Origin: Limimaricola variabilis
Lineage (GTDB): Bacteria; Pseudomonadota; Alphaproteobacteria; Rhodobacterales; Rhodobacteraceae
Direction: 5' to 3'
Length of the DNA stretch: 64,000 nucleotides
Assembly (NCBI RefSeq): GCF_014195545.1
Contig: NZ_JACIBX010000001.1
Location: forward strand, 330,463 to 394,462
Both the position numbers and the translations under genes were made by a program. Below, piece by piece: positions 36,192 through 45,400 of this stretch (positions are counted from its first letter, which is position 1; each line of letters begins with the position of its first letter). The notes under the pieces were generated by a model. That model did not search any database. It was not told where the DNA came from and saw only the letters and a program-made list of their open reading frames with translations.

Positions 36192-38069
36192 ATGACGGCA
36201 ACTATCTTCAAGCGCTTGGGCGGCGGCACGCTCGCCCTGCTACTCTCCTCTGGGGCGAGTTTCGCCGAGCCGGCACACGGCATTGCAATGTATGGAGAAC
36301 CGGCGCTCCCCGAGGGCTTTACCGCCCTTCCCTATGCCAATCCCGAGGCGCCGACCGGCGGCCGGATGGCCACCGCGGAGGTCGGCGGCTTCGACAGCCT
36401 CAACCCCTACATCCTGAAGGGCTCGGTACCATGGCAGCTGAGCTACCTGATCGGCGAAAGCCTGATGGGCCGCTCGCTCGATGAGCCGTTCACCCTTTAC
36501 GGCCTGCTGGCCGAATCGATCGAGACCGCACCCGACCGGTCCTGGGTCGAATTCACGCTGAATCCCGAGGCGAAGTTCTCCGACGGCAGCTCGGTCACGG
36601 TCGAGGACGTGATCTGGTCCTTCGAGACGCTCGGCACCGAGGGTCACCCCCGCTATCTCGGCTTCTGGGAGAAGGTCGAGAGCATCGAGGAGACCGGCGA
36701 GCGCAAGGTGCGTCTCACCTTCAACACCGATGACCGCGAGCTGGCGCTGCTCGCCGGCCTGCGGCCGATCCTTAAGAAGGCCCAGTGGGAGGGCAAGGAC
36801 TTCGCCGAGAGCGGGCTCGACACCATCCCGATCACCTCGGCGCCCTATGTGATCGAGGATTTCGAGGCCGGTCGCTCGATCACGCTCAAGCGTGACGAGG
36901 ACTACTGGGGTGCCGACATCCCGTTCCGCCGCGGCACCGCCAATCTCGACGTGATCCAGCTCGAGTTCTTCGGCGACGAAACGGCGGCCTTCGAGGCCTT
37001 CAAGACCGGCGAGACCAACTTCACCCGCGAGTTCAACGTCGCCCGCTGGGAGAGCCAATACGACTTCCCGCGGGTCCGTTCGGGCGAGGTGGTGCTCGAG
37101 GAGCTGCCGCATGGCCGCCCGACCGGCATGACCGGCTTCGTGATGAACACCCGCCGCCCGGTCTTCCAGGACTGGCGCGTGCGCCAGGCGATGATCGAGG
37201 CGTTCAACTTTGAGTTCATCAACGAGGCGATGACCGGCGGCGCGCAGCCGCGCATCACCTCCTATTTCTCGAACTCGCCGCTCGGCATGGACGAAGGCCC
37301 GGCCGAAGGCCGCGTGAAGGAGTTCCTGGAGCGCTGGTCCGACGACCTGCCCGAGGGCGCGATCGAGGGTTACGCTCTGCCCGTTTCCGACGGCACCGAG
37401 CGCAACCGCAAGGGCACGGCCGCCGCGCTGGCGCTGCTGTCCAGCGCCGGCTGGGTGATCCAGGACGGCGTGCTCACCAACGAGCAGACCGGCAAGCCCT
37501 TCGCCTTCGACATCCTGCTCGAGACCGGCAGCTCCGAGAACGCGTCGATCATCGACATGTATGTGCAGGCGCTCGAGCGGATCGGCATCACGCCGACCAT
37601 CAGCACCGTCGACAGCGCCCAGTACAAGGAACGCACCGACGCCTACGACTTCGACATGACCTACTTCCGGCGCGGCCTGTCGCTCAGCCCCGGCAACGAG
37701 CAGTACTCCTACTGGGGTGCCGACTTTGCCGAGACGCCGGGTGGCCGCAACCTGATGGGCGTGAAGAGCCCCGCGGTGGACGGGCTGATCGACCTGTTGC
37801 TCACCTCCGAGAGCCAGGACGACTTCGTCGCCGCGACCAAGGCGCTCGACCGGGTGCTGACGGCGGGGCGCTACGTGATCCCGATCTACCAGTGGAACAT
37901 CAGCCGCATCGCCTATGACGCCGACCTGCATCACCCGGAAGAGATCCCGGTCTTCGGCGACTGGCCGGGCTGGCAGCCCGACGTCTGGTGGCACGAGGAG
38001 GTCGCTGAGGGTGAAACGGCGGCCAGCGAAGAGGCCGGCGGCGAATCCGGCACGGAGACCGCTCAGTGA
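36192..38069 (+). CDS. Extracellular solute-binding protein, family 5 (YejA-like)
   Basis: Periplasmic oligopeptide-type binding protein of 625 residues with a signal peptide (about 1-25). Family 5 features include GLLAESIETAPDRSWVEFTLNPEAKFSDGSSVTVEDV and NTRRPVFQDWRVRQAMIEAFN. Length and the lysine/arginine-poor mature N-terminus (HGIAMYGEPALPEGFTALPY) resemble YejA-type proteins for microcin C-like or peptide ligands. The C-terminus is an acidic Glu/Ala/Gly-rich tail. No permease or ATPase genes follow, so it is an orphan here. It overlaps a tiny lipoprotein gene by four bases (GTGA). Confidence 0.88.
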   Translation: MTATIFKRLGGGTLALLLSSGASFAEPAHGIAMYGEPALPEGFTALPYANPEAPTGGRMATAEVGGFDSLNPYILKGSVPWQLSYLIGESLMGRSLDEPFTLYGLLAESIETAPDRSWVEFTLNPEAKFSDGSSVTVEDVIWSFETLGTEGHPRYLGFWEKVESIEETGERKVRLTFNTDDRELALLAGLRPILKKAQWEGKDFAESGLDTIPITSAPYVIEDFEAGRSITLKRDEDYWGADIPFRRGTANLDVIQLEFFGDETAAFEAFKTGETNFTREFNVARWESQYDFPRVRSGEVVLEELPHGRPTGMTGFVMNTRRPVFQDWRVRQAMIEAFNFEFINEAMTGGAQPRITSYFSNSPLGMDEGPAEGRVKEFLERWSDDLPEGAIEGYALPVSDGTERNRKGTAAALALLSSAGWVIQDGVLTNEQTGKPFAFDILLETGSSENASIIDMYVQALERIGITPTISTVDSAQYKERTDAYDFDMTYFRRGLSLSPGNEQYSYWGADFAETPGGRNLMGVKSPAVDGLIDLLLTSESQDDFVAATKALDRVLTAGRYVIPIYQWNISRIAYDADLHHPEEIPVFGDWPGWQPDVWWHEEVAEGETAASEEAGGESGTETAQ

Positions 38070-38194
38070 GGCGCGCCGCGCTGATCCTGATCGCGCTGGC
38101 GCTGGTGGCGGGCTGCACGCCCGTGCGCGTCGTCGGCGACGCAGCGGTCGGCACGGCGCAGCTCGGCCTCGGCGCGGTCGATCTCGTGCTCTGA
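38066..38194 (+). CDS. Tiny lipoprotein (42 residues)
   Basis: Starts with GTG at 38066, overlapping the stop of the binding-protein gene by four bases. The 42-residue product has a basic start, a hydrophobic stretch and a lipobox (ALVAGC), then a short mature part with VRVVGDAAVGTAQLGLGAVDL. It resembles short alphaproteobacterial lipoproteins of unknown function with a TPVRVxGD-type mature sequence. Coupling to the binding protein and the terminator right after it support a real gene. Confidence 0.65.
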   Translation: MRRAALILIALALVAGCTPVRVVGDAAVGTAQLGLGAVDLVL

Positions 38195-38219
38195 TCGGGC
38201 CACTGCGCCTGGCCCATTG

Positions 38220-38253
38220 AAGGGGGCGGACCGGAACCCGGTCCGCCCCCTTT
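38220..38253 (+). terminator. Intrinsic terminator after the binding protein and lipoprotein genes
   Basis: A perfect 15-bp stem (38220-38234 with 38238-38252) and a 3-base loop, ending in three T. It lies 25 bases behind the lipoprotein stop codon. Confidence 0.8.
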
Positions 38254-38296
38254 CCGTTGCCGGAGCAAGACATCGGGCAGCATGAGGAGACCCGCG

Positions 38297-38632
38297 ATGA
38301 AATGGAGCCACGTGGCCAAGCACTGGCACGCATTCGTGCCCAACATCCTGACGGAATGGCCGGATCTGGACGCCGACGAGGTGGAGGCCACCGAAGGCGA
38401 GCTGGGTCCTTTCCTCGACCATCTATGCGAAGTGACCGGGATGAGCCGCGAGGACGCGCGCGACGAGGTCTCCGAGTGGCTCGAAGGGACCGACCCCGCC
38501 GACGCGATGATGGACGAGACCCGCGACAACGAACGGATCATCGCCTCGGCCCGCTCGATACACCCGTCGGAGGATGTCTACAGCGACGATGCGGCCTTCG
38601 GCGACGACGACAGCAAGGAAGAGCGCGACTGA
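38297..38632 (+). CDS. CsbD-like small acidic protein
   Basis: Soluble acidic protein of 111 residues. The N-terminal part (MKWSHVAKHWHAFVPNILTEWPDLDADEVEATEG) follows the CsbD-like pattern of W-x-H/N-W spacing and an LDxDE segment. The C-terminus is very acidic. AGGAG lies 7 bases before ATG 38297; an ATG at 38282 overlaps that ribosome site. CsbD-family members are stress-induced, but their biochemical role is unknown. Confidence 0.65.
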   Translation: MKWSHVAKHWHAFVPNILTEWPDLDADEVEATEGELGPFLDHLCEVTGMSREDARDEVSEWLEGTDPADAMMDETRDNERIIASARSIHPSEDVYSDDAAFGDDDSKEERD

Positions 38633-38636
38633 GCCG

Positions 38637-39266
38637 TCAGTCGAGCGAGGTGACCCACAGGATGGTGGCATCCTCCGGGCTGGTCGAGATCACGTTGTGT
38701 CCCATCGCGGCGTCGTAATAGGCGCTGTCGCCACGCTTCATCTCGACCGGCTCGTAGAATTCGGTGAGCAGCCGGATCGTGCCGGTGAGCACGTAGAGAA
38801 ATTCCTCGCCGTCATGGCGCACCCAGCCGTCGAACTCTTCGAAGGCGCGGGCCCTGACACGGGCCCGATAGGGCAGCATCTTCTTGACCTTCAGCCCCTC
38901 GGCCAGAAGCTCGTGCTCGTAGGTGGCGGTGATCTGGCCCTTCCCTTCGCCCGCCCGCGTGGCGACCATCCGTCCCAGCACCTGATCGCGACGCGGCGGC
39001 GTGAAGAGCTGCGGCACCGTGATGCCGAGGCCCTGCGCCAGCTTCTTGAGCGCGTCATAGGTTGGCGACATCTGGCCGTTCTCGATCTTCGAGAGGGTCG
39101 ACCTGGCCAGCCCTGCGCGGTTCGCCGCCTGCTCCAGGGTCCAGCCCTGCGCGCGGCGCAGATCGCGCACCCGCGCCCCGAGATCGAGCGGCGGCGCGGT
39201 TTCCTGCGCGCCGTTCTCGCGAGCAATCCGGACGAGCGAACCGGGACGGGGATCAGAGGTGGTCAT
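38637..39266 (-). CDS. XRE-family regulator with cupin domain
   Basis: Protein of 209 residues with an N-terminal helix-turn-helix (about 28-85, VRDLRRAQGWTLEQAANRAGLARSTLSKIENGQMSP) and a C-terminal cupin (about 125-200, DGEEFLYVLTGTIRLLTEFYEPVEMKRGDSAYYDA). This architecture is common in regulators of amino-acid, polyamine or betaine catabolism that bind a small ligand in the cupin. ATG 39266 was preferred to 39278. It diverges from the DsbA/FrnE-type gene. Confidence 0.88.
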   Translation of the reverse strand: MTTSDPRPGSLVRIARENGAQETAPPLDLGARVRDLRRAQGWTLEQAANRAGLARSTLSKIENGQMSPTYDALKKLAQGLGITVPQLFTPPRRDQVLGRMVATRAGEGKGQITATYEHELLAEGLKVKKMLPYRARVRARAFEEFDGWVRHDGEEFLYVLTGTIRLLTEFYEPVEMKRGDSAYYDAAMGHNVISTSPEDATILWVTSLD

Positions 39267-39367
39267 GGGGCCAGCCATACGATGGCGACGCCGAGACTTG
39301 CAACATCGGCGCGCAGCGCGTAGCCCTCGGGCCCTGTTCCGCAGGCCAAGCGCAAGGACCCGCCCCC

Positions 39368-40009
39368 ATGGTGAAGCTCGACATCCTCTCCGACCCGATC
39401 TGCCCCTGGTGCTGGATCGGCAAGGCCGGTCTTGATGCCGCGATGGCGGAGCAGCCCGACCATCCCTTCACCGTCGAATGGCATCCGTTTCAGCTCAACC
39501 CCGACATGCCGCGCGAAGGCCTGGATCGGCGCACCTATCTGGAGGCCAAGTTCGGCGGCCGCGAGGGCGCCGCGCGCGCCTATGCGCCAGTCGTGGAGCG
39601 CGCGGCCGAGGCCGGGCTCGATCTGCATCTCGACCGTATCGCCACCACGCCCAACACGCTCGACGCGCACCGGCTGATCCATTGGGCCGGTATCGAGGGG
39701 CGCCAGACGGCGGCCGTCAGCGCGCTGTTCAAGGCCTATTTCACCGATGGCCGCGACATCGGCGACCGCGACGTGCTAGCCGATATCGCCGACGCGATCG
39801 AGATGGACGCCTCGGTGGTGCGCCGCCTGCTCTCCAGCGACGCCGATCTCGACGGCATCCGCCAACGCGACGCGCATAGCCGCGAGATGGGCGTGACCGG
39901 GGTCCCGACCTTCATCGTGGCCCAGCAGCACGCCGTGCCCGGTGCCCAGAGCAAGGAGATGTGGCTCAAGGTAATCGAGGATATCCGCGCGCAGATTGCC
40001 GCCGGCTAA
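39368..40009 (+). CDS. DsbA/FrnE-family thioredoxin-fold oxidoreductase
   Basis: Cytosolic DsbA-like protein of 213 residues without a signal peptide. The active site is CPWC near residue 12 (SDPICPWCWIGKAGL), with the cis-proline in GVTGVPTFIV near residue 177. FrnE-type proteins catalyse dithiol-disulfide exchange or isomerase reactions; the substrate is unknown. It converges on the GT39 gene with a 4-base overlap. Confidence 0.88.
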   Translation: MVKLDILSDPICPWCWIGKAGLDAAMAEQPDHPFTVEWHPFQLNPDMPREGLDRRTYLEAKFGGREGAARAYAPVVERAAEAGLDLHLDRIATTPNTLDAHRLIHWAGIEGRQTAAVSALFKAYFTDGRDIGDRDVLADIADAIEMDASVVRRLLSSDADLDGIRQRDAHSREMGVTGVPTFIVAQQHAVPGAQSKEMWLKVIEDIRAQIAAG

Positions 40010-41418
40010 CGGCTGAGAGCGATGTCGAAGCGCGTGGTGCGGAAGCCCCGGTCGAGCTCGATCGCTTGGGTATCCTCGGCCATGCGTCCCCGCTCCTGCG
40101 CGAGCCCTTCGGCCGTGGGATCGGTATCGCGCACCGGCATGGTGATCCAGAGCAGCGCCCCCCCCGGCAGGTCGTTGGGCCCGGACAGATCCTGCAGGTA
40201 GAGGATCTCCCGCTCCCGCAGGAACAGCGGCAGGATCCCGGCCATGCGGATCTCGTTGGTGACCACCGGCGTGCCCTCAGGGGCGGCATTCTGCAGCGTG
40301 CCGGCCACCTGCGCGTAGTCGAGGCCGCGCCAACCCGGATCGACCCGTCCCTCGTAGAAGAGCAGCGCCGCCACCGACAGCCAGACCGCCCCGAGGCCGA
40401 GTTCGAACCGCCGCGTCCCGCGCGGAGACATCACCGGCGCCAGTCGCAGCAGCACCAGCGGCGCGGCGAGATAGGCCAGCGGCAGCAGCCAGTGGTTCTG
40501 CATCCGCGTCGAGCCGCTCACCAGCATGGCGAGGAGCATCAGCCCGATCCCGGCTCCGAGCACGCGCCACAGGAACCGGTCGAGCGGCGGCATCGGCGGG
40601 CGGGACCGGCCCCGCATCCGCCGGGCCATTACGCCGGTCACCAGCGCGAGCAGTCCCAGCACCGCGCCCAGTGTCACGATCATGGCGACCACCGCCGCCA
40701 CCGGTGCCGGTAGCGCGCCCTGCACCTCGAAGCCGAGCTTGCCGAAGGTGCCCGTCGCCCGGTCGAAATGCGCCAGCGTCCAGAGCGCCGGCCCGGCCAC
40801 GAGGGCCGCGGCGATGACGACGGCCAACCCCACGCCGCGCCGCGACAGGCTCCGCGTCCGGCCGTCCCAGACCACCGCGACGAGAAGCGTCGCCGGGACC
40901 ATGAGGTAGTTCCACTTCGACAGCATGCCGAGACCGAGCGCGAGGCCGAGCGCGACCCAGTCGCGCCAGCGGCCATTCTGGAGCGCGCGCCACAGCAGCC
41001 AAGTCGCGAGGATGGTCAGTCCGAGGGTCAGCACCGAATGGGTCAGCGCCCGCTGCGAACGCCACAGCACGTCCGGCAACAGCGCTAAGCCGGCCACGCC
41101 AAGCCCGGCCAAAGCCGGCGGATGCGCCTCGCGCAGCAGCCCGTAGAGCGCGCAGCCCACCAGCGCCAGCGTGGCGGCCTTGAGCAGGCCGACCGCAAAC
41201 ACTGTCTCGCCGATCAGTTGGAACAGCCCCCACTGAAGCCAGAAATACAACGGTGGCTGCGCGTCATAACCCAACCGCAGGTCGCGTGCGTAATAGAACG
41301 CTTCGGCCTCGTCATAGGAAAACCCGGCACCGTAGAATGGGCGCAAAACGGCGCCCAGCAAGGCATAGCCGAGGATCAGTCCGATCCAGACGAGATCGGC
41401 ACGACGCTCAGCCCTCAT
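40006..41418 (-). CDS. GT39/ArnT-like membrane glycosyltransferase
   Basis: Polytopic membrane protein of 470 residues with about ten to twelve hydrophobic segments. The first extracytoplasmic loop holds the acidic catalytic-type motif YDEAEAFYYARDL and then QPPLYFWLQW, as in the PMT/ArnT family that moves a sugar from a polyprenyl phosphate to lipid A or protein. It overlaps the LAB_N gene by 11 bases and is the last gene of mfd-GT2-LAB_N-GT39. Confidence 0.85.
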   Translation of the reverse strand: MRAERRADLVWIGLILGYALLGAVLRPFYGAGFSYDEAEAFYYARDLRLGYDAQPPLYFWLQWGLFQLIGETVFAVGLLKAATLALVGCALYGLLREAHPPALAGLGVAGLALLPDVLWRSQRALTHSVLTLGLTILATWLLWRALQNGRWRDWVALGLALGLGMLSKWNYLMVPATLLVAVVWDGRTRSLSRRGVGLAVVIAAALVAGPALWTLAHFDRATGTFGKLGFEVQGALPAPVAAVVAMIVTLGAVLGLLALVTGVMARRMRGRSRPPMPPLDRFLWRVLGAGIGLMLLAMLVSGSTRMQNHWLLPLAYLAAPLVLLRLAPVMSPRGTRRFELGLGAVWLSVAALLFYEGRVDPGWRGLDYAQVAGTLQNAAPEGTPVVTNEIRMAGILPLFLREREILYLQDLSGPNDLPGGALLWITMPVRDTDPTAEGLAQERGRMAEDTQAIELDRGFRTTRFDIALSR

Positions 41419-41728
41419 GCCCTGGCTCGCCGGCGCGGCGTTCGCTCCAGATGAAGTAGATGTTTCGCGCATAAACCAGCAATCCGAAGGCCTGGCCGAG
41501 AATGAAGACCGGGTCCTGGCGGTAGATGGCATAGGCCAGAAGCATCGCGCCCCCGGCGAAGGAGAAGTACCAGAAGGCCTCGGGCACGATCGACCGGCGG
41601 ACTCGCTCGCTGGCGATCCATTGCACGAGAAAGCGCGCCGAAAACATCGCCTGGGCGAGGAAACCGACCGTCAGCCAGACGATTTCGGCCCATCCGGTGC
41701 GGGCGATCCAGTCGCTGAACATGGTCAT
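41408..41728 (-). CDS. LAB_N-type membrane protein
   Basis: Membrane protein of 106 residues with three hydrophobic segments. It matches the lipid-A-disaccharide synthase N-terminal domain (LAB_N, PF07578): FLAQAMFSARFLVQWIASER, EAFWYFSFAGGAMLLAYAIYRQDPVFILGQAFG and a closing YARNIYFIW. Stand-alone copies accompany ArnC/ArnT-like transferases and may flip or handle the lipid carrier. The start at 41728 overlaps the GT2 stop (ATGA). Confidence 0.85.
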   Translation of the reverse strand: MTMFSDWIARTGWAEIVWLTVGFLAQAMFSARFLVQWIASERVRRSIVPEAFWYFSFAGGAMLLAYAIYRQDPVFILGQAFGLLVYARNIYFIWSERRAGEPGHEG

Positions 41729-42471
41729 TCGAGCTCCTCGGAGTGAACCGGCCGGGCCCGCGACATCAGCCAACGCACCCCCAGCATGTCTGGCACGCCC
41801 TGCAGGCCGCGCTTCCAGTTGGTGTAATTTGACGCGCCGTGCTGGCGCGCGCGGTCGCCGATCGGCACATAGGCCGTGCTCGCGCCATGCGCCTTGAACA
41901 GCGCAGGCAGGTAGCGGTGCTGGCCGTGAAAGAACGGCAGCGCGAGATGACGGTCGCGCTCGAACACCTTCAATCCGCAGCCGGTGTCGGGGCAGTCGTC
42001 ACCCAGCAGACGGCGGCGCAACGCGTTGGCGAGTTTCGAGGCGGTCCGCTTCGACCAGGTGTCGCGCCGTTTGGCGCGAACGCCCCCGACCAGCTGCGGC
42101 CCGGCGGGGTCATAGGCCGCGACCAGAGCCGGGATGTCACCGGGCGGGTTCTGACCGTCACCGTCAAGCGTCGCGATCAGCGGATGACGCGCGGCCATGA
42201 CACCGGTACGGACGCTAGCGCTCTGGCCGGCATTGCTGAGGTGCCTTAACACCCGCAGCCGCGGCTCGCGATCGCGCAACTCGAGCAGTCGCGCCACGCT
42301 GTCGTCCCGGGAATGGTCGTCGACGACGATCACCTCGCCCAGCAGGTCGCGCGGCAAAAGATCGAAGGCTTCCTGCACCAGTGCCTCGATATTTCCGGCC
42401 TCGTTATAGCACGGAATAACAAGGCTGATCAGGCGCTTGCCTGCCGATGTTGATGTAGGTGCCTCGCTCAT
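41725..42471 (-). CDS. GT2 family glycosyltransferase (dolichol-phosphate-mannose-synthase type)
   Basis: GT-A fold transferase of 248 residues. Motifs are LVIPCYNEAGNIEALV, EVIVVDDHSRDDS and the metal/nucleotide site ATLDGDGQNPPGD. There are no C-terminal membrane helices. It probably loads a sugar on undecaprenyl phosphate for the GT39 protein. The gene overlaps the mfd stop by four bases and so depends on mfd transcription. Confidence 0.87.
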   Translation of the reverse strand: MSEAPTSTSAGKRLISLVIPCYNEAGNIEALVQEAFDLLPRDLLGEVIVVDDHSRDDSVARLLELRDREPRLRVLRHLSNAGQSASVRTGVMAARHPLIATLDGDGQNPPGDIPALVAAYDPAGPQLVGGVRAKRRDTWSKRTASKLANALRRRLLGDDCPDTGCGLKVFERDRHLALPFFHGQHRYLPALFKAHGASTAYVPIGDRARQHGASNYTNWKRGLQGVPDMLGVRWLMSRARPVHSEELE

Positions 42472-45400
42472 GCCTCGGCCTTCGCCTTCTTGGCGGCCTT
42501 CACTTTTTCGGCCAGCTCGCGGGCGATGCCGAAGGCGCCGCGGATCTTGTCGGCTTCCTTCGACCAGTCGCGCATCACGACGATCTTGTTGTCCTTCACC
42601 TTGGCCTGGCCCTTCTGGTCCTGGATGAATTCGACCAGCCCCTCGGGCGAGACGAACTTGTCATTGTGGAAGCGGATGGTCGCGCCCTTGGGACCGCCAT
42701 CGAGCTGGCTGATCCCGGCCTTGAGGCACATCGCCTTGATCCGGACCACCAGCATAAGCGTGTTGACCTCCTTGGGCAGCGGCCCGAAGCGGTCGATGAG
42801 CTCGGCGGCAAAGCCCTCCAGCTCCACCTTGGTGGTCAGCTCGGACAGGCGACGGTAGAGACCCAGCCGCACGTCGAGGTCGGGTACGTATTCCTCGGGG
42901 ATCAGCACCGGCACGCCGAGATTGATCTGCGGTGCCCACTGCCCCTCATCCTCGGAAAGCCCTTCGGCCTCACCCGAACGGATCTTGGCAATCTGCTCCT
43001 CCAGCATCTGCTGGTAAAGTTCGAAGCCAACCTCGCGCATCTGGCCCGACTGCTCCTCACCGAGAAGGTTGCCCGCACCACGGATGTCGAGGTCCTGGCT
43101 GGCCAGCGTGAAGCCAGCGCCAAGCGAGTCGATGCTGCCCAGCACCCGCAGCCGCTTTTCGGCGCCGGGCGTCAGCGGCGCACGCGGCTTGGTGGTGAGA
43201 TAGGCATAGGCGCGGGTCTTGGAGCGCCCGACCCGGCCGCGGATCTGGTAGAGCTGCGCCAGACCGAACATGTCGGCACGATGCACAATCATCGTGTTGG
43301 CAGTCGGGATGTCGAGACCCGATTCCACGATGGTGGTCGCGAGCAGCACGTCATAGCGGCCGTCGTAGAAGGCGTTCATCCGCTCGTCGAGTTCTCCCGC
43401 CGCCATCTGACCATGCGCCACGACATAGGAAATCTCGGGCACCTCGGTCTTGAGGAACTCCTCGATCTCCGGCAGGTCGGCCACGCGCGGCACGACGAAG
43501 AAGCTCTGCCCACCCCGGTAGCGTTCGCGCAGAAGCGCCTCGCGCACGGTGACGGTGTCGAACTCGCTGACATAGGTGCGGATCGCGAGACGGTCGACCG
43601 GCGGCGTGCCGATGATCGACAGGTCGCGCACCCCGGTGAGCGACATCTGCAGCGTCCGCGGGATCGGCGTCGCGGTGAGCGTCAGCACGTGGACATCGGT
43701 CCTGAGCGCCTTGAGCCGCTCCTTGTGGTTGACGCCGAAATGCTGCTCCTCGTCGATGATGAGAAGGCCCAGATCGCGGAACTTCACGCTCTTGGCGAGC
43801 AGCGCATGGGTGCCCACGACGATGTCGACCTTGCCATCGGCGAGGCCGGCGCGGGTCTCGGACGCTTCCTTGGCGGAGACGAAGCGCGAAAGCGGACGGA
43901 CATTGATCGGAAAGCCGCGGAAGCGTTCGGCAAAGTTCTTGTAGTGCTGGCGCGCGAGCAGCGTCGTCGGCGCGATGACGGCGACCTGTACGCCCGAGAG
44001 CGCGGCGACGAAGGCCGCGCGGATCGCCACCTCGGTCTTGCCGAAGCCGACATCGCCGCAGATCAGGCGGTCCATCGGATGGCCGCTCTCGAGATCGCTG
44101 AGAACGTCCTCGATCGCCTGCAGCTGGTCCTCGGTCTCGTCATAGGGGAAGCGGGCGAGGAACTGCTCCCAAATGCTGTCCTGCGGCTCCAGCCGCGGCG
44201 CAGTCCTGAGCGCGCGTTCGGCGGCGATCCGGATGAGGCGGTCGGCAGCCTGGCGGATACGCTCCTTGAGCTTGGCCTTCTTGGCCTGCCAGGCGCCGCC
44301 GCCCAGCTTGTCGAGCATCCCTTCCTCGTGGCCGAAGCGCGAGAGCAGTTCGATGTTCTCGACCGGGAGATAGAGCTTGGCGTTCTCGGCATATTCGAGA
44401 AGCAGGCATTCATGTGCCGCCCCGGCGGCGGTCACCACCTCGAGCCCGTGATAGCGGCCGACGCCGTGATCGACATGGACGACCAGATCGCCGGGGCTGA
44501 GGCTTTGCGCCTCGGTGAGGAAGTTGTCGGCCCGGCGCTTCTTGCGGGCGCGGCGGATCAACCGCTCGCCCAGCACGTCCTGCTCCGAGATCACGGTCAG
44601 GTCGTCGGTCTGGTAGCCATGCTCCAGCGGCCAGACCGCGAGATGCAGGCCGCGCTTGCCGACGCCGGCCCAGTCGCGCACATGGATCGTCTCGGTGAGG
44701 CCCTCGTCTTCGATCAGCCCCGAGAGCCGTTCGCGCGCACCCTCGGAATAGGAGGCGATGACCACCGGTCCGGCCTTCATGCGCTCCTTCACATGGCTCG
44801 CCAGCGCGGCGAAGAGGCTGATGTTCTCCTGCTGGCGTTCGGGCGAGAAATTGCGCCCGATCCGCCCGCCCGCATCGATCACGCCGGGGCCGGTGGCCTG
44901 TGGCAACGGCGCGAAGCGCAGCACGCGGCGGCCCTCGGTCGCGGCCATCCAAGCGTCATCGTCGAGATAGAGAAGCGCGGGAGGGGCGGGCTTGTAGACC
45001 GAATCCATCCGCCCCTTCTGCGCCAGCGCATGGCGGCGCGTCTCGTAGGCATCGGTGATCAGCGCCCAGCGGGCGTCGCGCTGCGGCGCGATCTGATCGT
45101 CGAGGGTCACCGGCGCACCGGGGAGATAGTCGAACAGCGTTTCGAGATCGTCCTGGAAGAAGCCGAGCCAATGCTCCATGCCCGCCTGCTTTCGCCCGGC
45201 CGTCACCGCCTCGTAGAGCGGATCGTCCGTGCCGGCGGCGCCGAACTCGATCCGGTAGGACTGGCGGAAGCGGGTGATCGCCGCCTCGTCGAGGATCACC
45301 TCGGAGACCGGCGCCAGCTCGATCCGGTCGAGCTTCTCGGTGGTGCGCTGGGTGGCCGGGTCGAAGCGGCGCGCCCCGTCGAGCACGTCGCCGAACATGT

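Noticed and set aside
36020-36283. An 87-codon minus-strand frame over the small RNA region
   Set aside because: It would start inside the signal peptide region of the binding-protein gene, has no ribosome site, and the predicted transcript starts far downstream of its first codons.
36240-38333. A long minus-strand frame opposite the binding-protein gene
   Set aside because: It is antisense to a clearly coding gene and shows repetitive Arg/Gly/Val-rich composition typical of shadow frames.
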